Shown here piece after piece: positions 1 through 5,524 of a stretch of 36,396 bases of DNA. Source of the stretch: a virus; the IMG/VR virus record IMGVR_UViG_3300028589_000023, positions 1 through 36,396 of that record. One strand, given 5' to 3'. The notes beneath the pieces were generated by a model. The model was not told where the DNA came from and did no database searches. It saw nothing but the letters and a program-made list of their open reading frames with translations. How positions within the stretch are numbered: position 1 is the stretch's first letter; every line of letters begins with the position of its first letter. The translations under genes and the position numbers were made by a program.

Positions 1-77
1 GACTCCCCATGGATCGGGCAACACACCTTATCACCGGATGTCTCTAGACCGTAGTACTTGAGAACATCTCTAATCAA
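1..77 (-). CDS. DnaG-type primase, N-terminal fragment (cut by window edge)
   Basis: A strong AAGGAGG site (RC of 84-90) sits 6 bases before a TTG codon at 77-75 that opens a frame running off the left edge. The 25 visible residues read as an N-terminal helix (IRDVLKYYGLETSG) followed by KVCCPIHGES. That is the start of a CHC2-type zinc-binding domain as in DnaG and phage primases, where the usual form is CPFHNEKTPS. The role would be RNA primer synthesis at the phage fork, and the rest of the gene and probably other replication genes lie outside the window. It follows the 89-592 gene with an 11-base gap. The only ATG near the ribosome site (67-65) hits a stop after seven codons, so TTG is the start. 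The family call rests on one short motif but the fit is good. Confidence 0.75.
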   Translation of the reverse strand, partial: MIRDVLKYYGLETSGDKVCCPIHGE

Positions 78-88
78 TTACAACCTCC

Positions 89-592
89 TTACAGCTGACG
101 AACGAAAATGGTGTTCTCCAAAGTCATGTCCTTGATGTCATAATTGTGAGCAATCCGACTGATTACACCATCAGAACCACCTTCTTCATCCAACCACTCC
201 CATTCTTCGTCACTTGGACTTAGTTGATATGGACTATTGTCGATATGGAAAGATCGAATATGCTCACCCTCAACATGCACATCGAGGAATGCACTACCAC
301 TGCTGCTGAATGGTGGATATCCATCTAATCGTTTCTCAGCGTAAACGTATGCCCTGTCACCTTCAGAAAGGTCGAGTGTAATGATCTCGTTTGGGTCACC
401 GTCATATTCAAGAAACGCAATGTACTTGATCTTCTCCAGACCGTTCTTCGCACCCTGACCAATCCGAGTGATACGAGTCAGATCATACTTGACAATGAAT
501 CGTGAAGGAGACATCTCATACTGGTCAACGAAATATTCAAGACCACTCTCAGTGGCTACATCAGTCAGCCAATCACCGTTAATCATTTGCAT
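89..592 (-). CDS. Hypothetical phage protein (167 aa)
   Basis: Not recognised. The protein begins MQMINGDWLTDVATESGLEYF, is acidic, and has a patterned middle part with alternating hydrophobic residues (a stretch around KYDLTRITRIGQG, then YIAFLEYDG) that suggests a beta-rich fold. There are no signal peptide, membrane segments or cysteine clusters. The start chosen is the ATG at 592-590, 8 bases after GGAG; a GTG at 601 in the same frame is too close to that site. The N-terminus overlaps the end of the preceding 583-774 gene by 10 bases, consistent with coupled translation. It lies directly upstream of the primase, so a part in DNA metabolism is possible but only by position. Confidence 0.75.
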   Translation of the reverse strand: MQMINGDWLTDVATESGLEYFVDQYEMSPSRFIVKYDLTRITRIGQGAKNGLEKIKYIAFLEYDGDPNEIITLDLSEGDRAYVYAEKRLDGYPPFSSSGSAFLDVHVEGEHIRSFHIDNSPYQLSPSDEEWEWLDEEGGSDGVISRIAHNYDIKDMTLENTIFVRQL

Positions 593-774
593 GGTTCCCA
601 CTCCTTCATGTAAATTAAATGTTGCACAGCCTTTGCCAGATCGTCAACACACCGAGTGTTGAAGCAAGTACTGATGTACGAATCGCCATCCACACAACGA
701 ATCCATCCGCGTGCAAAGTCAACCTGCATACCATACTTCATCATCCGCTCAAGGATGAATGTTTGGTCACTCAT
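583..774 (-). CDS. Small hypothetical protein (63 aa)
   Basis: Unrecognised. Starts MSDQTFILERMMKYGMQVDF and carries three cysteines (in IRCVDG, STCFNT and TRCVDD) with a helical, fairly charged C-terminus. The ATG at 774-772 overlaps the TGA of the preceding gene by 8 bases. The ribosome site is weak (GGTGG), so it is probably translated by reinitiation from the neighbour. The longer reading from 873 would overlap the neighbour by more than 100 bases and is unlikely. Confidence 0.6.
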   Translation of the reverse strand: MSDQTFILERMMKYGMQVDFARGWIRCVDGDSYISTCFNTRCVDDLAKAVQHLIYMKEWEPCK

Positions 775-979
775 AACGGGCCACCAATTCACGCAGTTGT
801 TCACCACGGACGTACCGTTTGTGCATTGACTGTACAACTCGCTCACCCGTGGTGTTGTCAATAGCAAAGTCAATTTCGAATTCTGCTACTCCGTATCTAT
901 CCTCGTACACACCGAGTTCGACGTTGTACTCATCCAGCAGCTCTGCAAACTTGTTCATGAACTCTTCATACCGAGTCAT
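767..979 (-). CDS. Small hypothetical protein (70 aa)
   Basis: Unrecognised acidic protein beginning MTRYEEFMNKFAELLDEYNV: an amphipathic helix, a short beta-rich centre with VAEFEIDFAIDN, then a basic C-terminal helix. GGAGG lies 8 bases before the ATG. The start codon directly abuts the TAA of the upstream 56-residue gene (TAAATG). It is part of the tightly packed leftward early operon. Confidence 0.75.
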   Translation of the reverse strand: MTRYEEFMNKFAELLDEYNVELGVYEDRYGVAEFEIDFAIDNTTGERVVQSMHKRYVRGEQLRELVARYE

Positions 980-1150
980 TTAGTGTTCCTCCACAACATG
1001 TACAGAAAGATCGTTGGTGCGAGCATTGCACTTCTCCTCAAATTGTTTTAGAAAGATTGACATGTGAGCACGTAGCTGATCAGTAGACGCAAAAGTCTTG
1101 GCCAGCTTTGTGAGCTTGTTTACCTCTTCTCGGAATTCATGGTCTTTCAT
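980..1150 (-). CDS. Small helical protein (56 aa)
   Basis: A short gene of 56 residues, MKDHEFREEVNKLTKLAKTF at the start and HVVEEH at the end, predicted almost wholly helical with heptad-like spacing (possible coiled coil). It fills the space between two neighbours exactly: its ATG shares bases with the upstream TGA (ATGA at 1150-1147) and its TAA abuts the next ATG. That packing is the main evidence it is coding. No family recognised. Confidence 0.65.
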   Translation of the reverse strand: MKDHEFREEVNKLTKLAKTFASTDQLRAHMSIFLKQFEEKCNARTNDLSVHVVEEH

Positions 1151-1344
1151 AGGCCCAACCTCTTGTTGAAAATTTCAGCTTCTGACCTACATTTGGTGAG
1201 TGCTTGCTCTGGGGTATCACCAGACTGAACAATCACCATAACCATAGGTCTACGGATCATGCACTCGTAATTATCTGGATCGGAATCGAACTCTTTCTTG
1301 TTGAAGAGTTCTACTAGATACCAACCTTCAGGAAGATCAAACAT
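1147..1344 (-). CDS. Small hypothetical protein (65 aa)
   Basis: Unrecognised; begins MFDLPEGWYLVELFNKKEFD and ends with a helix containing GDTPEQALTKC. The beta-beta-beta-helix pattern and the phrase 'sGdTpEeALtkc' resemble small phage proteins of the kind with a single alpha/beta fold, but no function follows. The ATG at 1344-1342 lies 7 bases after AAGGAG. It overlaps the upstream stop by 8 bases and the next start by 4. Confidence 0.75.
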   Translation of the reverse strand: MFDLPEGWYLVELFNKKEFDSDPDNYECMIRRPMVMVIVQSGDTPEQALTKCRSEAEIFNKRLGL

Positions 1345-1558
1345 CACCCTTCTCCTTTTTTAAATATTCCGTGTACTCATTGGCGAACTGCAATGCTTGA
1401 GCGCCTTCAATCGGCATGTCATGAATCATGTTTGCGGCCACCAAGAGGTCTTTGATGGCATCGATCAGCAGTCGTTGCCTACGCTCTGATTGTATCAATT
1501 CCATACGGAGATCATCAACCTCTGTTGGATACTCAGTTTTCAATCGGGTTTGCATCAT
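1337..1558 (-). CDS. Small coiled-coil-like protein (73 aa)
   Basis: Unrecognised helical protein. The segment VDDLRMELIQSERRQRLLID has heptad spacing typical of a short coiled coil, and a second helix follows (ALQFANEYTEYLKKEK). Two adjacent ATGs (1558 and 1555) follow GGAGG by 4 and 7 bases; the second is better placed, so the real protein may be one residue shorter. The start overlaps the upstream TGA. Confidence 0.75.
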   Translation of the reverse strand: MMQTRLKTEYPTEVDDLRMELIQSERRQRLLIDAIKDLLVAANMIHDMPIEGAQALQFANEYTEYLKKEKGDV

Positions 1559-1743
1559 CTCACCTCCATCATTTGAACTGCTGCCTGATACACTTCCCAG
1601 TCATTCCGTGCCTGATCCGAGATGTACTCACCCTCGAACATCTTCAGATGTGGGGTCTGGCGACCATAACTACCTCTACGAATCTGCCAGTCGTATTTCT
1701 TGGTGAACCACTTCTCGAACTCTTCACGGATGCTAGGTTTCAT
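1555..1743 (-). CDS. Small hypothetical protein of a common phage type (62 aa)
   Basis: Starts MKPSIREEFEKWFTKKYDWQ and ends with a helix around DQARNDWEVYQAAVQMM. The pattern of a helix 'REEFEkWf', a middle stretch with EGEYISD, then 'W-x-x-[WY]-q-A' is one I recognise from short uncharacterised proteins common in proteobacterial phages; none has a known role. The ATG at 1743 shares one base with the upstream TGA (TGATG), with GGAG 10 bases ahead. A longer reading to 1788 would run far into the neighbour and is rejected. Confidence 0.75.
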   Translation of the reverse strand: MKPSIREEFEKWFTKKYDWQIRRGSYGRQTPHLKMFEGEYISDQARNDWEVYQAAVQMMEVR

Positions 1744-2090
1744 CAGATGCTTGCTCCAGTAATTGCTTTGATAACCGCTACTCGACATTGCCTATCGATC
1801 TCATTTGCGAAGAAATCAACAGCGTGTCGCTTCATCTCAGCCTGTTCCTCGATAGGTAGAATATAGGCTGCATGAACCATGGTGTCAACACTCGGAGTCA
1901 AAACATTTTCATCCTCTAGGAAGCTACGGAGGTCATCGATTGTGGTACCACTCTGACGGGCTATCTGAGCCTGTCTGGCGAATTCCATGACTGGTCCACA
2001 CACGACATCCGCTACGGTGCTTTCCGTTGCGAGAGCGGTGCTAGAGGACGCTACAGCTAGGGTTAATGCTATTGCTTTGATCAGTTTCAT
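1743..2090 (-). CDS. Exported small protein with Sec signal peptide, two-cysteine family, copy B (115 aa)
   Basis: Residues 1-21 form a classic Sec signal peptide (basic MKLIK, hydrophobic core, ALA cleavage site), so the mature protein of about 94 residues should lie in the periplasm. It has one cysteine near the start of the mature form (VVCGPV) and one near the end (DRQCRV), placed to form a disulfide. The next gene upstream has the same layout: signal peptide, early Cys, a segment R-x-x-G-x-(T/S)-x-D-x-L, a Y-x-L-P motif, and a late Cys. I read the two as tandem relatives. Start overlaps the upstream TGA as ATGA. Function unknown; envelope modification or blocking of a periplasmic target is only inference. 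Confidence 0.8.
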   Translation of the reverse strand: MKLIKAIALTLAVASSSTALATESTVADVVCGPVMEFARQAQIARQSGTTIDDLRSFLEDENVLTPSVDTMVHAAYILPIEEQAEMKRHAVDFFANEIDRQCRVAVIKAITGASI

Positions 2091-2380
2091 TTCATCTTAC
2101 CAGCTTCACGCATTGCTCGAAGACAGCCACCACGAATCATGTCACCATGCTCTTGTGGATCAGTGGCCCTTGGTAGACTGTAGACATACTCGATTGCGTC
2201 CACCTTGGTGCTGTCATCCGCCCAAGCGTAAATGAGAGAGTCTTTGGAAACTCCTTCAATCCGTTTCTCCATGATAATCTCGTTGAAATCACCAACATGC
2301 ATGCAGAAGGTGACAGGGTTCGCGTGTGCTGTGAATGCTGCAACAGACAAAGCTGTGGCCAGTACTAGTTTCTTGATCAT
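2087..2380 (-). CDS. Exported small protein with Sec signal peptide, two-cysteine family, copy A (97 aa)
   Basis: The ATG at 2380 has AGGAG 7 bases upstream and begins MIKKLVLATALSVAAFTAHA, a signal peptide with AHA cleavage site. The mature part of about 77 residues holds two cysteines (TFCMHV and GGCLRA) and the shared segments R-x-x-G-x-S-x-D-x-L and Y-S-L-P seen in the following gene. It is the first gene behind a sigma-70-type promoter (2436-2407), which puts the predicted start of transcription about 20 bases before the ATG. That promoter also serves the chain of genes leading to the primase. The longer reading to 2473 crosses the promoter and is not used. Confidence 0.82.
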   Translation of the reverse strand: MIKKLVLATALSVAAFTAHANPVTFCMHVGDFNEIIMEKRIEGVSKDSLIYAWADDSTKVDAIEYVYSLPRATDPQEHGDMIRGGCLRAMREAGKMK

Positions 2381-2406
2381 GGTGGTTCTCCTGTTTAATT
2401 GAGCCC

Positions 2407-2436
2407 AGTCTAAGGGATATGACCCGGGCTTGTCAA
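2407..2436 (-). promoter_or_regulatory. Sigma-70-type promoter for the 2380-to-primase operon
   Basis: On the minus strand TTGACA (2436-2431) is followed by an 18-base spacer and TAGACT (2412-2407; four of six consensus bases). The predicted start near 2400 leaves a leader of about 20 bases with the AGGAG site of the 2087-2380 gene. It lies just downstream of a terminator, so it restarts transcription. Confidence 0.65.
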
Positions 2437-2448
2437 CCCTCAGATACG

Positions 2449-2470
2449 AAAAATCCCGCCGAAGCGGGAT
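2449..2470 (-). terminator. Rho-independent terminator with UUCG loop
   Basis: Minus-strand stem ATCCCGC / GCGGGAT closes a TTCG tetraloop (2470-2453), followed by a run of T (2453-2449). It starts 5 bases after the stop of the 2475-2780 gene. Confidence 0.85.
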
Positions 2471-2474
2471 CATT

Positions 2475-2780
2475 TCACTTGTTCAACATTTCCTTCACAC
2501 GGCTGTCAGTGGCCTCGTATTCAGCCTTGCGTTTTGCATCACGTTCAGCTTCACTCAGGGGCTTGGACATCCGGTCAACCATTGGCTTGTCGCTTGCTAC
2601 GGGAGCTACGAACACAGTTGGCTTTACCTCACCTTTCGGCATGTAAGACGGCTGGAAATGGTTGTACAGAAAAATTGCCAGAATGGTGGCTACAGCGATC
2701 TTCCAACTCTTGCGACGGTAGGCCACGTAGAAGCCAGTACCAGCAATCAGGAAGATAATCAGGTTCATTGCTGCGATCAT
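2475..2780 (-). CDS. Small two-helix membrane protein (101 aa)
   Basis: Two hydrophobic segments close to the N-terminus (about residues 5-20 and 26-41, separated by the basic turn AYRRKSWK) predict a hairpin in the inner membrane. A charged, proline- and lysine-rich tail of about 60 residues follows (SEAERDAKRKAEYEA) that should be helical and soluble. With the basic turn in the cytoplasm, both ends would face the periplasm. GAGGAG lies 6 bases before the ATG. The gene follows 2784-2984 with 3 bases between and is closed by a UUCG terminator. No family recognised. Confidence 0.75.
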   Translation of the reverse strand: MIAAMNLIIFLIAGTGFYVAYRRKSWKIAVATILAIFLYNHFQPSYMPKGEVKPTVFVAPVASDKPMVDRMSKPLSEAERDAKRKAEYEATDSRVKEMLNK

Positions 2781-2783
2781 TTA

Positions 2784-2984
2784 TTACTCCTCAGAGAAAT
2801 AGGTTTTATAGCTTCGACCGAACATATCAGGTTCGATAGTAAATAAACAACCTTCAATTGTTAGACAACCATTTGCGATGTGGTCAATCCTCACGCGTTC
2901 AGGCATCCAATTACCACCTGTGCCACCGTCGCGCTTTATCAAGCCTTCGTACCGCTTGTACAACACTTGTCCGACTTTCAGCAT
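2784..2984 (-). CDS. Small hypothetical protein (66 aa)
   Basis: Begins MLKVGQVLYKRYEGLIKRDG and is predicted mostly beta. The opening 'KVGQVLYKRYEG' and 'WMPERVRIDHI' resemble small SH3-like or KOW-like phage proteins, but the resemblance is weak. AAGGAG sits 6 bases before the ATG. The gene lies between the UUCG terminator at 3004-3021 and the two-helix membrane protein. No separate promoter is visible, so it is probably expressed by read-through. Confidence 0.7.
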   Translation of the reverse strand: MLKVGQVLYKRYEGLIKRDGGTGGNWMPERVRIDHIANGCLTIEGCLFTIEPDMFGRSYKTYFSEE

Positions 2985-3003
2985 CTCACTCTCCTTGAAA
3001 GAA

Positions 3004-3021
3004 GGCTCCCCGAAGGGAGCC
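3004..3021 (-). terminator. Hairpin terminator with UUCG loop after the SPFH gene
   Basis: Minus-strand stem GGCTCCC / GGGAGCC (3021-3004) closes a TTCG loop and is followed by TTCTTTC. It lies 6 bases after the stop codon of the SPFH lipoprotein gene. The T-run is interrupted, so some read-through into 2984 is likely. Confidence 0.75.
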
Positions 3022-3027
3022 GTTCAA

Positions 3028-3921
3028 TTACTTAGACGCTGGAAGTTGCATCAACATCGAAGTTCCAGAGCCTACCATAGTCTGTGGGTATTTTCCATCC
3101 CACTTCTCGGCCTTAATCTGCTCTACTTCCAGTTCCTTCATACGAATGGTCTGAGAAGTTACGGCCTGTGCCTGTGCTTGGATCTTGATAGATTCGGTTT
3201 CAGCCTTTTCCTTCTCGATCTGACGTTGCAGCTTGGCTTCTTGCAGTTCACGCTCCAGTTGGACCTTGCTCACAGCCAGCTGAGCTTCTTCCTGCTGAAT
3301 TGCCTCACGACGCTTAGCACTGTTCTCCTGAGCCTGAGTGATGATTGGCGGCAGGCTGAACTTGGTGATGCCAGCATACTTCACGTTGAATGGAGTGTTC
3401 TTCTCCATCGACTTTTGCAGAATCACTTGGATGTCAGTGTTGATCTTGTCATTGTTCGAAGTGATTTCAGCAATGGTGTACTGAGTCAGGTAAGCTCGAA
3501 CTTCTGCCAGCATAATCTGCTGAGCGTAAGTGTTGTAGATCGACTGAGCAGTAATGTTGGAGAACTGAGTAGTCTCAGCAACCTGTGGGAGCGAGCCGAA
3601 CAGTGGGTTCACTCGTTTCGGGTCAACCGACAGAGTTGCCTTCAACTGAATACCAATCTTCAGCTTGTCCGATGGAATGAAGATCTCCATCTCTTCGCTG
3701 TATGGGCGGTCGGTACCGTCAACCACAACCAGACGGTCACAGTAAGTCACACAGGCTGGAAGTCGAAACTTCGATGCTGGGATCATTTCTTCCTGATAAC
3801 CATCTTTGGTCAGCAGCTTGGCGAAGTGACCCGGTGGAACTTCAACCTTCTCACCACAGCCAACCATCAGAGCAGCTGCCAGAGCCAGAGCGGATGCTTT
3901 TGCTACGATACTGAATTTCAT
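3028..3921 (-). CDS. SPFH/Band 7-domain lipoprotein (297 aa)
   Basis: Residues 1-21 are a lipoprotein signal peptide ending in the lipobox LMVGC (lipidated Cys22); the following GEK does not carry an Asp+2 inner-membrane signal. Residues about 25-200 look like an SPFH (stomatin/prohibitin/flotillin/HflK-C) domain: 'VPPGHFAKLLTKDGY', the beta-rich 'IFIPSDKLKIGIQLKATLSVDP', then a helix-rich half with 'AEVRAYLTQYTIAEI' and 'YAGITKFSLPPIITQAQ'. Residues about 205-275 are a long Glu/Lys/Gln-rich coiled coil, usual after SPFH domains, where it drives ring assembly. Cellular SPFH proteins such as HflK/C form large membrane cages. A lipid-anchored version would assemble at the periplasmic face of a membrane. 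It has its own promoter and terminator, making it a stand-alone unit. Family call is good; the role in infection is unknown. Confidence 0.82.
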   Translation of the reverse strand: MKFSIVAKASALALAAALMVGCGEKVEVPPGHFAKLLTKDGYQEEMIPASKFRLPACVTYCDRLVVVDGTDRPYSEEMEIFIPSDKLKIGIQLKATLSVDPKRVNPLFGSLPQVAETTQFSNITAQSIYNTYAQQIMLAEVRAYLTQYTIAEITSNNDKINTDIQVILQKSMEKNTPFNVKYAGITKFSLPPIITQAQENSAKRREAIQQEEAQLAVSKVQLERELQEAKLQRQIEKEKAETESIKIQAQAQAVTSQTIRMKELEVEQIKAEKWDGKYPQTMVGSGTSMLMQLPASK

Positions 3922-3951
3922 TTATCTCTCCTTTGTTTGTTGATGGCGCCC

Positions 3952-3980
3952 ATCATACAGGAACCATTTTAGTGTGTCAA
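3952..3980 (-). promoter_or_regulatory. Strong sigma-70 promoter of the SPFH gene
   Basis: Minus-strand TTGACA (3980-3975), 17-base spacer, TATGAT (3957-3952). Predicted start near 3945, leaving a leader of about 24 bases that contains ACAAACAAAGGAG. Confidence 0.85.
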
Positions 3981-3984
3981 GCTT

Positions 3985-4143
3985 TTATTTTGCTTTGAAG
4001 TCAGATTTGTAAACCAGCACTTCATCTTGATCGTCAACCATGTAAACCTTGCGACGATCTTCAAATCTTACTTCAATTTCAGGGTAGAAGTCAAGAGTGG
4101 TGCCAACTATGACCACGCTGCCTAACCTCACCATCAGGGTCAT
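3985..4143 (-). CDS. Small beta-rich hypothetical protein, start uncertain (52 aa)
   Basis: The C-terminal part (VVIVGTTLDFYPEIEV, then RRKVYMVDDQDEVLVYKSDF) has a clear beta-strand pattern and looks coding. No start in this frame has a good ribosome site: ATG at 4143, ATG at 4134 and TTG at 4206 are all possible. A short gene in another frame (4219-4091) overlaps the N-terminal half and looks like the natural N-terminus of such a protein. A +1 shift near 4100-4160 would join the two, so this may be one gene split by a one-base change, or two overlapping genes read by reinitiation. Confidence 0.5.
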   Translation of the reverse strand: MTLMVRLGSVVIVGTTLDFYPEIEVRFEDRRKVYMVDDQDEVLVYKSDFKAK

Positions 4144-4219
4144 AGTTGGAGTACAGACCTTCCAATTCGGTTGGCCATTCTTTATATCTTTCCCGTACAG
4201 CTTCAAGTAAGGTTTGCAT
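4091..4219 (-). CDS. Short ORF, possible N-terminal half of the 3985-4143 gene (42 aa)
   Basis: ATG at 4219 opens MQTLLEAVRERYKEWPTELE, continues through GLYSNYDPDGEVRQRG and ends at a TGA at 4093. The 'YKEWP' helix and 'DPDGEV' turn look protein-like. The nearest ribosome site (AAGGA) is 13 bases away, which is long. The overlapping promoter candidate at 4248-4221 would start transcription after this ATG, so both cannot be fully right. Confidence 0.4.
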   Translation of the reverse strand: MQTLLEAVRERYKEWPTELEGLYSNYDPDGEVRQRGHSWHHS

Positions 4220-4220
4220 T

Positions 4221-4248
4221 ATTCTATACTGTTCCTTTTGGTTGTCAA
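4221..4248 (-). promoter_or_regulatory. Candidate sigma-70 promoter
   Basis: Minus-strand TTGACA (4248-4243, overlapping the TGA stop of the 4245-4454 gene), 16-base spacer, TAGAAT (4226-4221). Good hexamers. The predicted start near 4214 falls inside the short ORF that begins at 4219, which weakens either call. Confidence 0.45.
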
Positions 4249-4454
4249 GCGGTTTTCTTCATTACGTGTTTGAGAATCTGAAACACCCTAACCCATGCAA
4301 ACAGAACCCAAGTGACAGGCCAGATTGCGGTGAACAGCAGAGTGAATACAACATTCTCATTCTCTGTCACACATTTTGGTCTGCCGTTCTTACGGAAGGT
4401 TCGGATGAACAGAGCGAGGGTGATGATAAACCCTACGATGTAAATTGCAAGCAT
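4245..4454 (-). CDS. Small two-helix membrane protein, 'WP' family member C (69 aa)
   Basis: ATG at 4454 with AAGGAG 6 bases upstream. Two hydrophobic helices (about residues 2-18 and 35-56) are joined by a basic loop (RTFRKNGRPK), so both termini should face the periplasm and the loop the cytoplasm. The second helix contains A-I-W-P-V-T and the C-terminus is basic (HVMKKTA). The genes at 5527-5745 and 5742-5966 have the same size, topology and W-P position. I take the three as relatives. The longer reading to 4574 overlaps the neighbour by over 100 bases and is rejected. Confidence 0.75.
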   Translation of the reverse strand: MLAIYIVGFIITLALFIRTFRKNGRPKCVTENENVVFTLLFTAIWPVTWVLFAWVRVFQILKHVMKKTA

Positions 4455-4464
4455 TTCTTTCTCC

Positions 4465-4815
4465 TTAGTAATTTCGATTGTGCCAGTTGCAGCATGGACA
4501 ATCGCCGCAAGCTTCAGGCTCGTCATCGTCTTCTTCATCATGCTCTTGTTGCATACGACGATTACGGGCATCAAGTAGGCGTTGAACCTTTACATCGTCA
4601 ATGCGACCATCTGTGACTTGGCGGTCTTCTCGAACCAAAAGGTTGTCGTTGCGGACCCAGAGACAGTCCGCACTCATTGCTCCTCCTCGACCGATCCGCA
4701 CCTGAACCCGGGCCATCTGGTTCTCAGCGTCGATCACGATTGCATCTCGACCATGGTATTCACTACCGTTGGTGATACGAACAAGATCACCTTCAACCAG
4801 CTTACGGTAAGCCAT
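4465..4815 (-). CDS. Hypothetical protein with SH3/KOW-like N-terminus and Cys-rich tail (116 aa)
   Basis: Residues about 5-60 (LVEGDLVRITNGSEYHGRDA, then IVIDAENQMARVQVRI) resemble the small beta barrel of KOW or SH3-like proteins: G-D-x-V-x-I, a G turn, then I-V-I-D. A basic helical segment follows (VQRLLDARNRRMQQE), then a run of Glu and Asp, then a cluster CGDCPCCNWHN with four cysteines and a histidine that could bind a metal. GGAG lies 8 bases before the ATG; the start overlaps the upstream TAA by one base. A nucleic-acid or RNA polymerase contact is possible but unproven. Confidence 0.7.
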   Translation of the reverse strand: MAYRKLVEGDLVRITNGSEYHGRDAIVIDAENQMARVQVRIGRGGAMSADCLWVRNDNLLVREDRQVTDGRIDDVKVQRLLDARNRRMQQEHDEEDDDEPEACGDCPCCNWHNRNY

Positions 4816-5030
4816 TACTTAATCTCCTCAAACTCACCCACAAACAAGATCCATGGGTAGCCTACACTATCAATCACTTCATATGCAATGAGTGGGCTAG
4901 TTTCATCACCTTCGCTTGTATAAGCGATCCCACTCACATCATACTCATGGTCTCGGTGAATGTCGCATTCTTGGATCAGTGCTCGAACACGAATCTCTTT
5001 GGTTGGACGAGTCCAATACTTGTAAGGCAT
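4815..5030 (-). CDS. Small hypothetical protein (71 aa)
   Basis: Begins MPYKYWTRPTKEIRVRALIQ and ends FVGEFEEIK; mostly beta-strand by pattern, acidic in the middle. The phrases 'EVIDSVGYPWILFVGEFEEI' are typical of short single-domain phage proteins but carry no known function. AGGAG is 6 bases before the ATG and the stop shares one base with the next start (TAATG). Confidence 0.75.
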   Translation of the reverse strand: MPYKYWTRPTKEIRVRALIQECDIHRDHEYDVSGIAYTSEGDETSPLIAYEVIDSVGYPWILFVGEFEEIK

Positions 5031-5039
5031 TTCTTTCTC

Positions 5040-5399
5040 CTATTGAATAGTTCGTGAAGCATAATACTCTTCGTATCTACCTGTCAACTCCAACCATCGA
5101 TCTTTTACTTCAGACCAACTATTCATCTTCGCCTTGAAGATTGGAGTGAACTTGTACTCAGTGTCATACTCACTCCAGTATGAGTCGTGGTAGTGACTGA
5201 TGTCAAGCCTGAAAACCACCTTCCACAACCCAAGTTCTTCAGTGTTGTTGAAATGGTCACTGATGAAATGGTCACCCATGTACTCCGAGATGTCAACATC
5301 GTAATAGTGTGTTGTATCAGTGTCAAGCGAAATGATCGTCTGTTCGTAAATATCTGAACGGAACGGGGAACACCACGCTTCGATGATTACTGATTTCAT
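5040..5399 (-). CDS. Hypothetical protein rich in Tyr, His and Asp (119 aa)
   Basis: Unrecognised acidic protein beginning MKSVIIEAWCSPFRSDIYEQ. It is unusually rich in Tyr, His, Asp and Trp, e.g. DTTHYYDVDISEYMGDHF and HYHDSYWSEYD. The ATG at 5399 shares ATGA with the stop of the newly seen 42-residue gene just upstream, which fixes the start; the GTG at 5435 has no ribosome site and would run through that gene. Function unknown. Confidence 0.72.
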   Translation of the reverse strand: MKSVIIEAWCSPFRSDIYEQTIISLDTDTTHYYDVDISEYMGDHFISDHFNNTEELGLWKVVFRLDISHYHDSYWSEYDTEYKFTPIFKAKMNSWSEVKDRWLELTGRYEEYYASRTIQ

Positions 5400-5524
5400 C
5401 GCCAAGACTCTCTTACGGTCACTTGTTTCTGACACCTATGACACTGCATCAGTCGGTGAGTGTTGGTGTGCTGTAGCTGAAACCAGTTGTGTTTGCAAAC
5501 CATTTTGTGAATAAGGCGGATCAT
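5396..5524 (-). CDS. Zinc-finger-like microprotein (42 aa)
   Basis: ATG at 5524 with GAGG 5 bases upstream; ends at a TGA that overlaps the next ATG. The sequence has C10-x-H12, two further His (H19, H23) and C28-H-R-C31 (MQCHRCQKQV). This C/H then C-x2-C spacing is frequent in very small phage zinc proteins of unknown function. The tight coupling on both sides (3 bases after the previous TAA, ATGA with the next gene) supports real coding. Confidence 0.65.
   Translation of the reverse strand: MIRLIHKMVCKHNWFQLQHTNTHRLMQCHRCQKQVTVRESWR

Noticed and set aside
2878-3972. 364-codon plus-strand frame opposite the SPFH gene
   Set aside because: Leu/Ser-rich composition typical of an antisense frame; the minus-strand gene has promoter, ribosome site, lipobox and terminator.
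5061-5087. TTGACA with TATTAT 15 bases away (minus strand)
   Set aside because: Spacer too short, and the site lies inside a coding region; other spacings give poor -10 elements.
5207-5335. Two TTGACA matches inside the 5040-5399 gene
   Set aside because: The -10 positions are poor (TCATAC, TACGAT) and the sites are in coding sequence.
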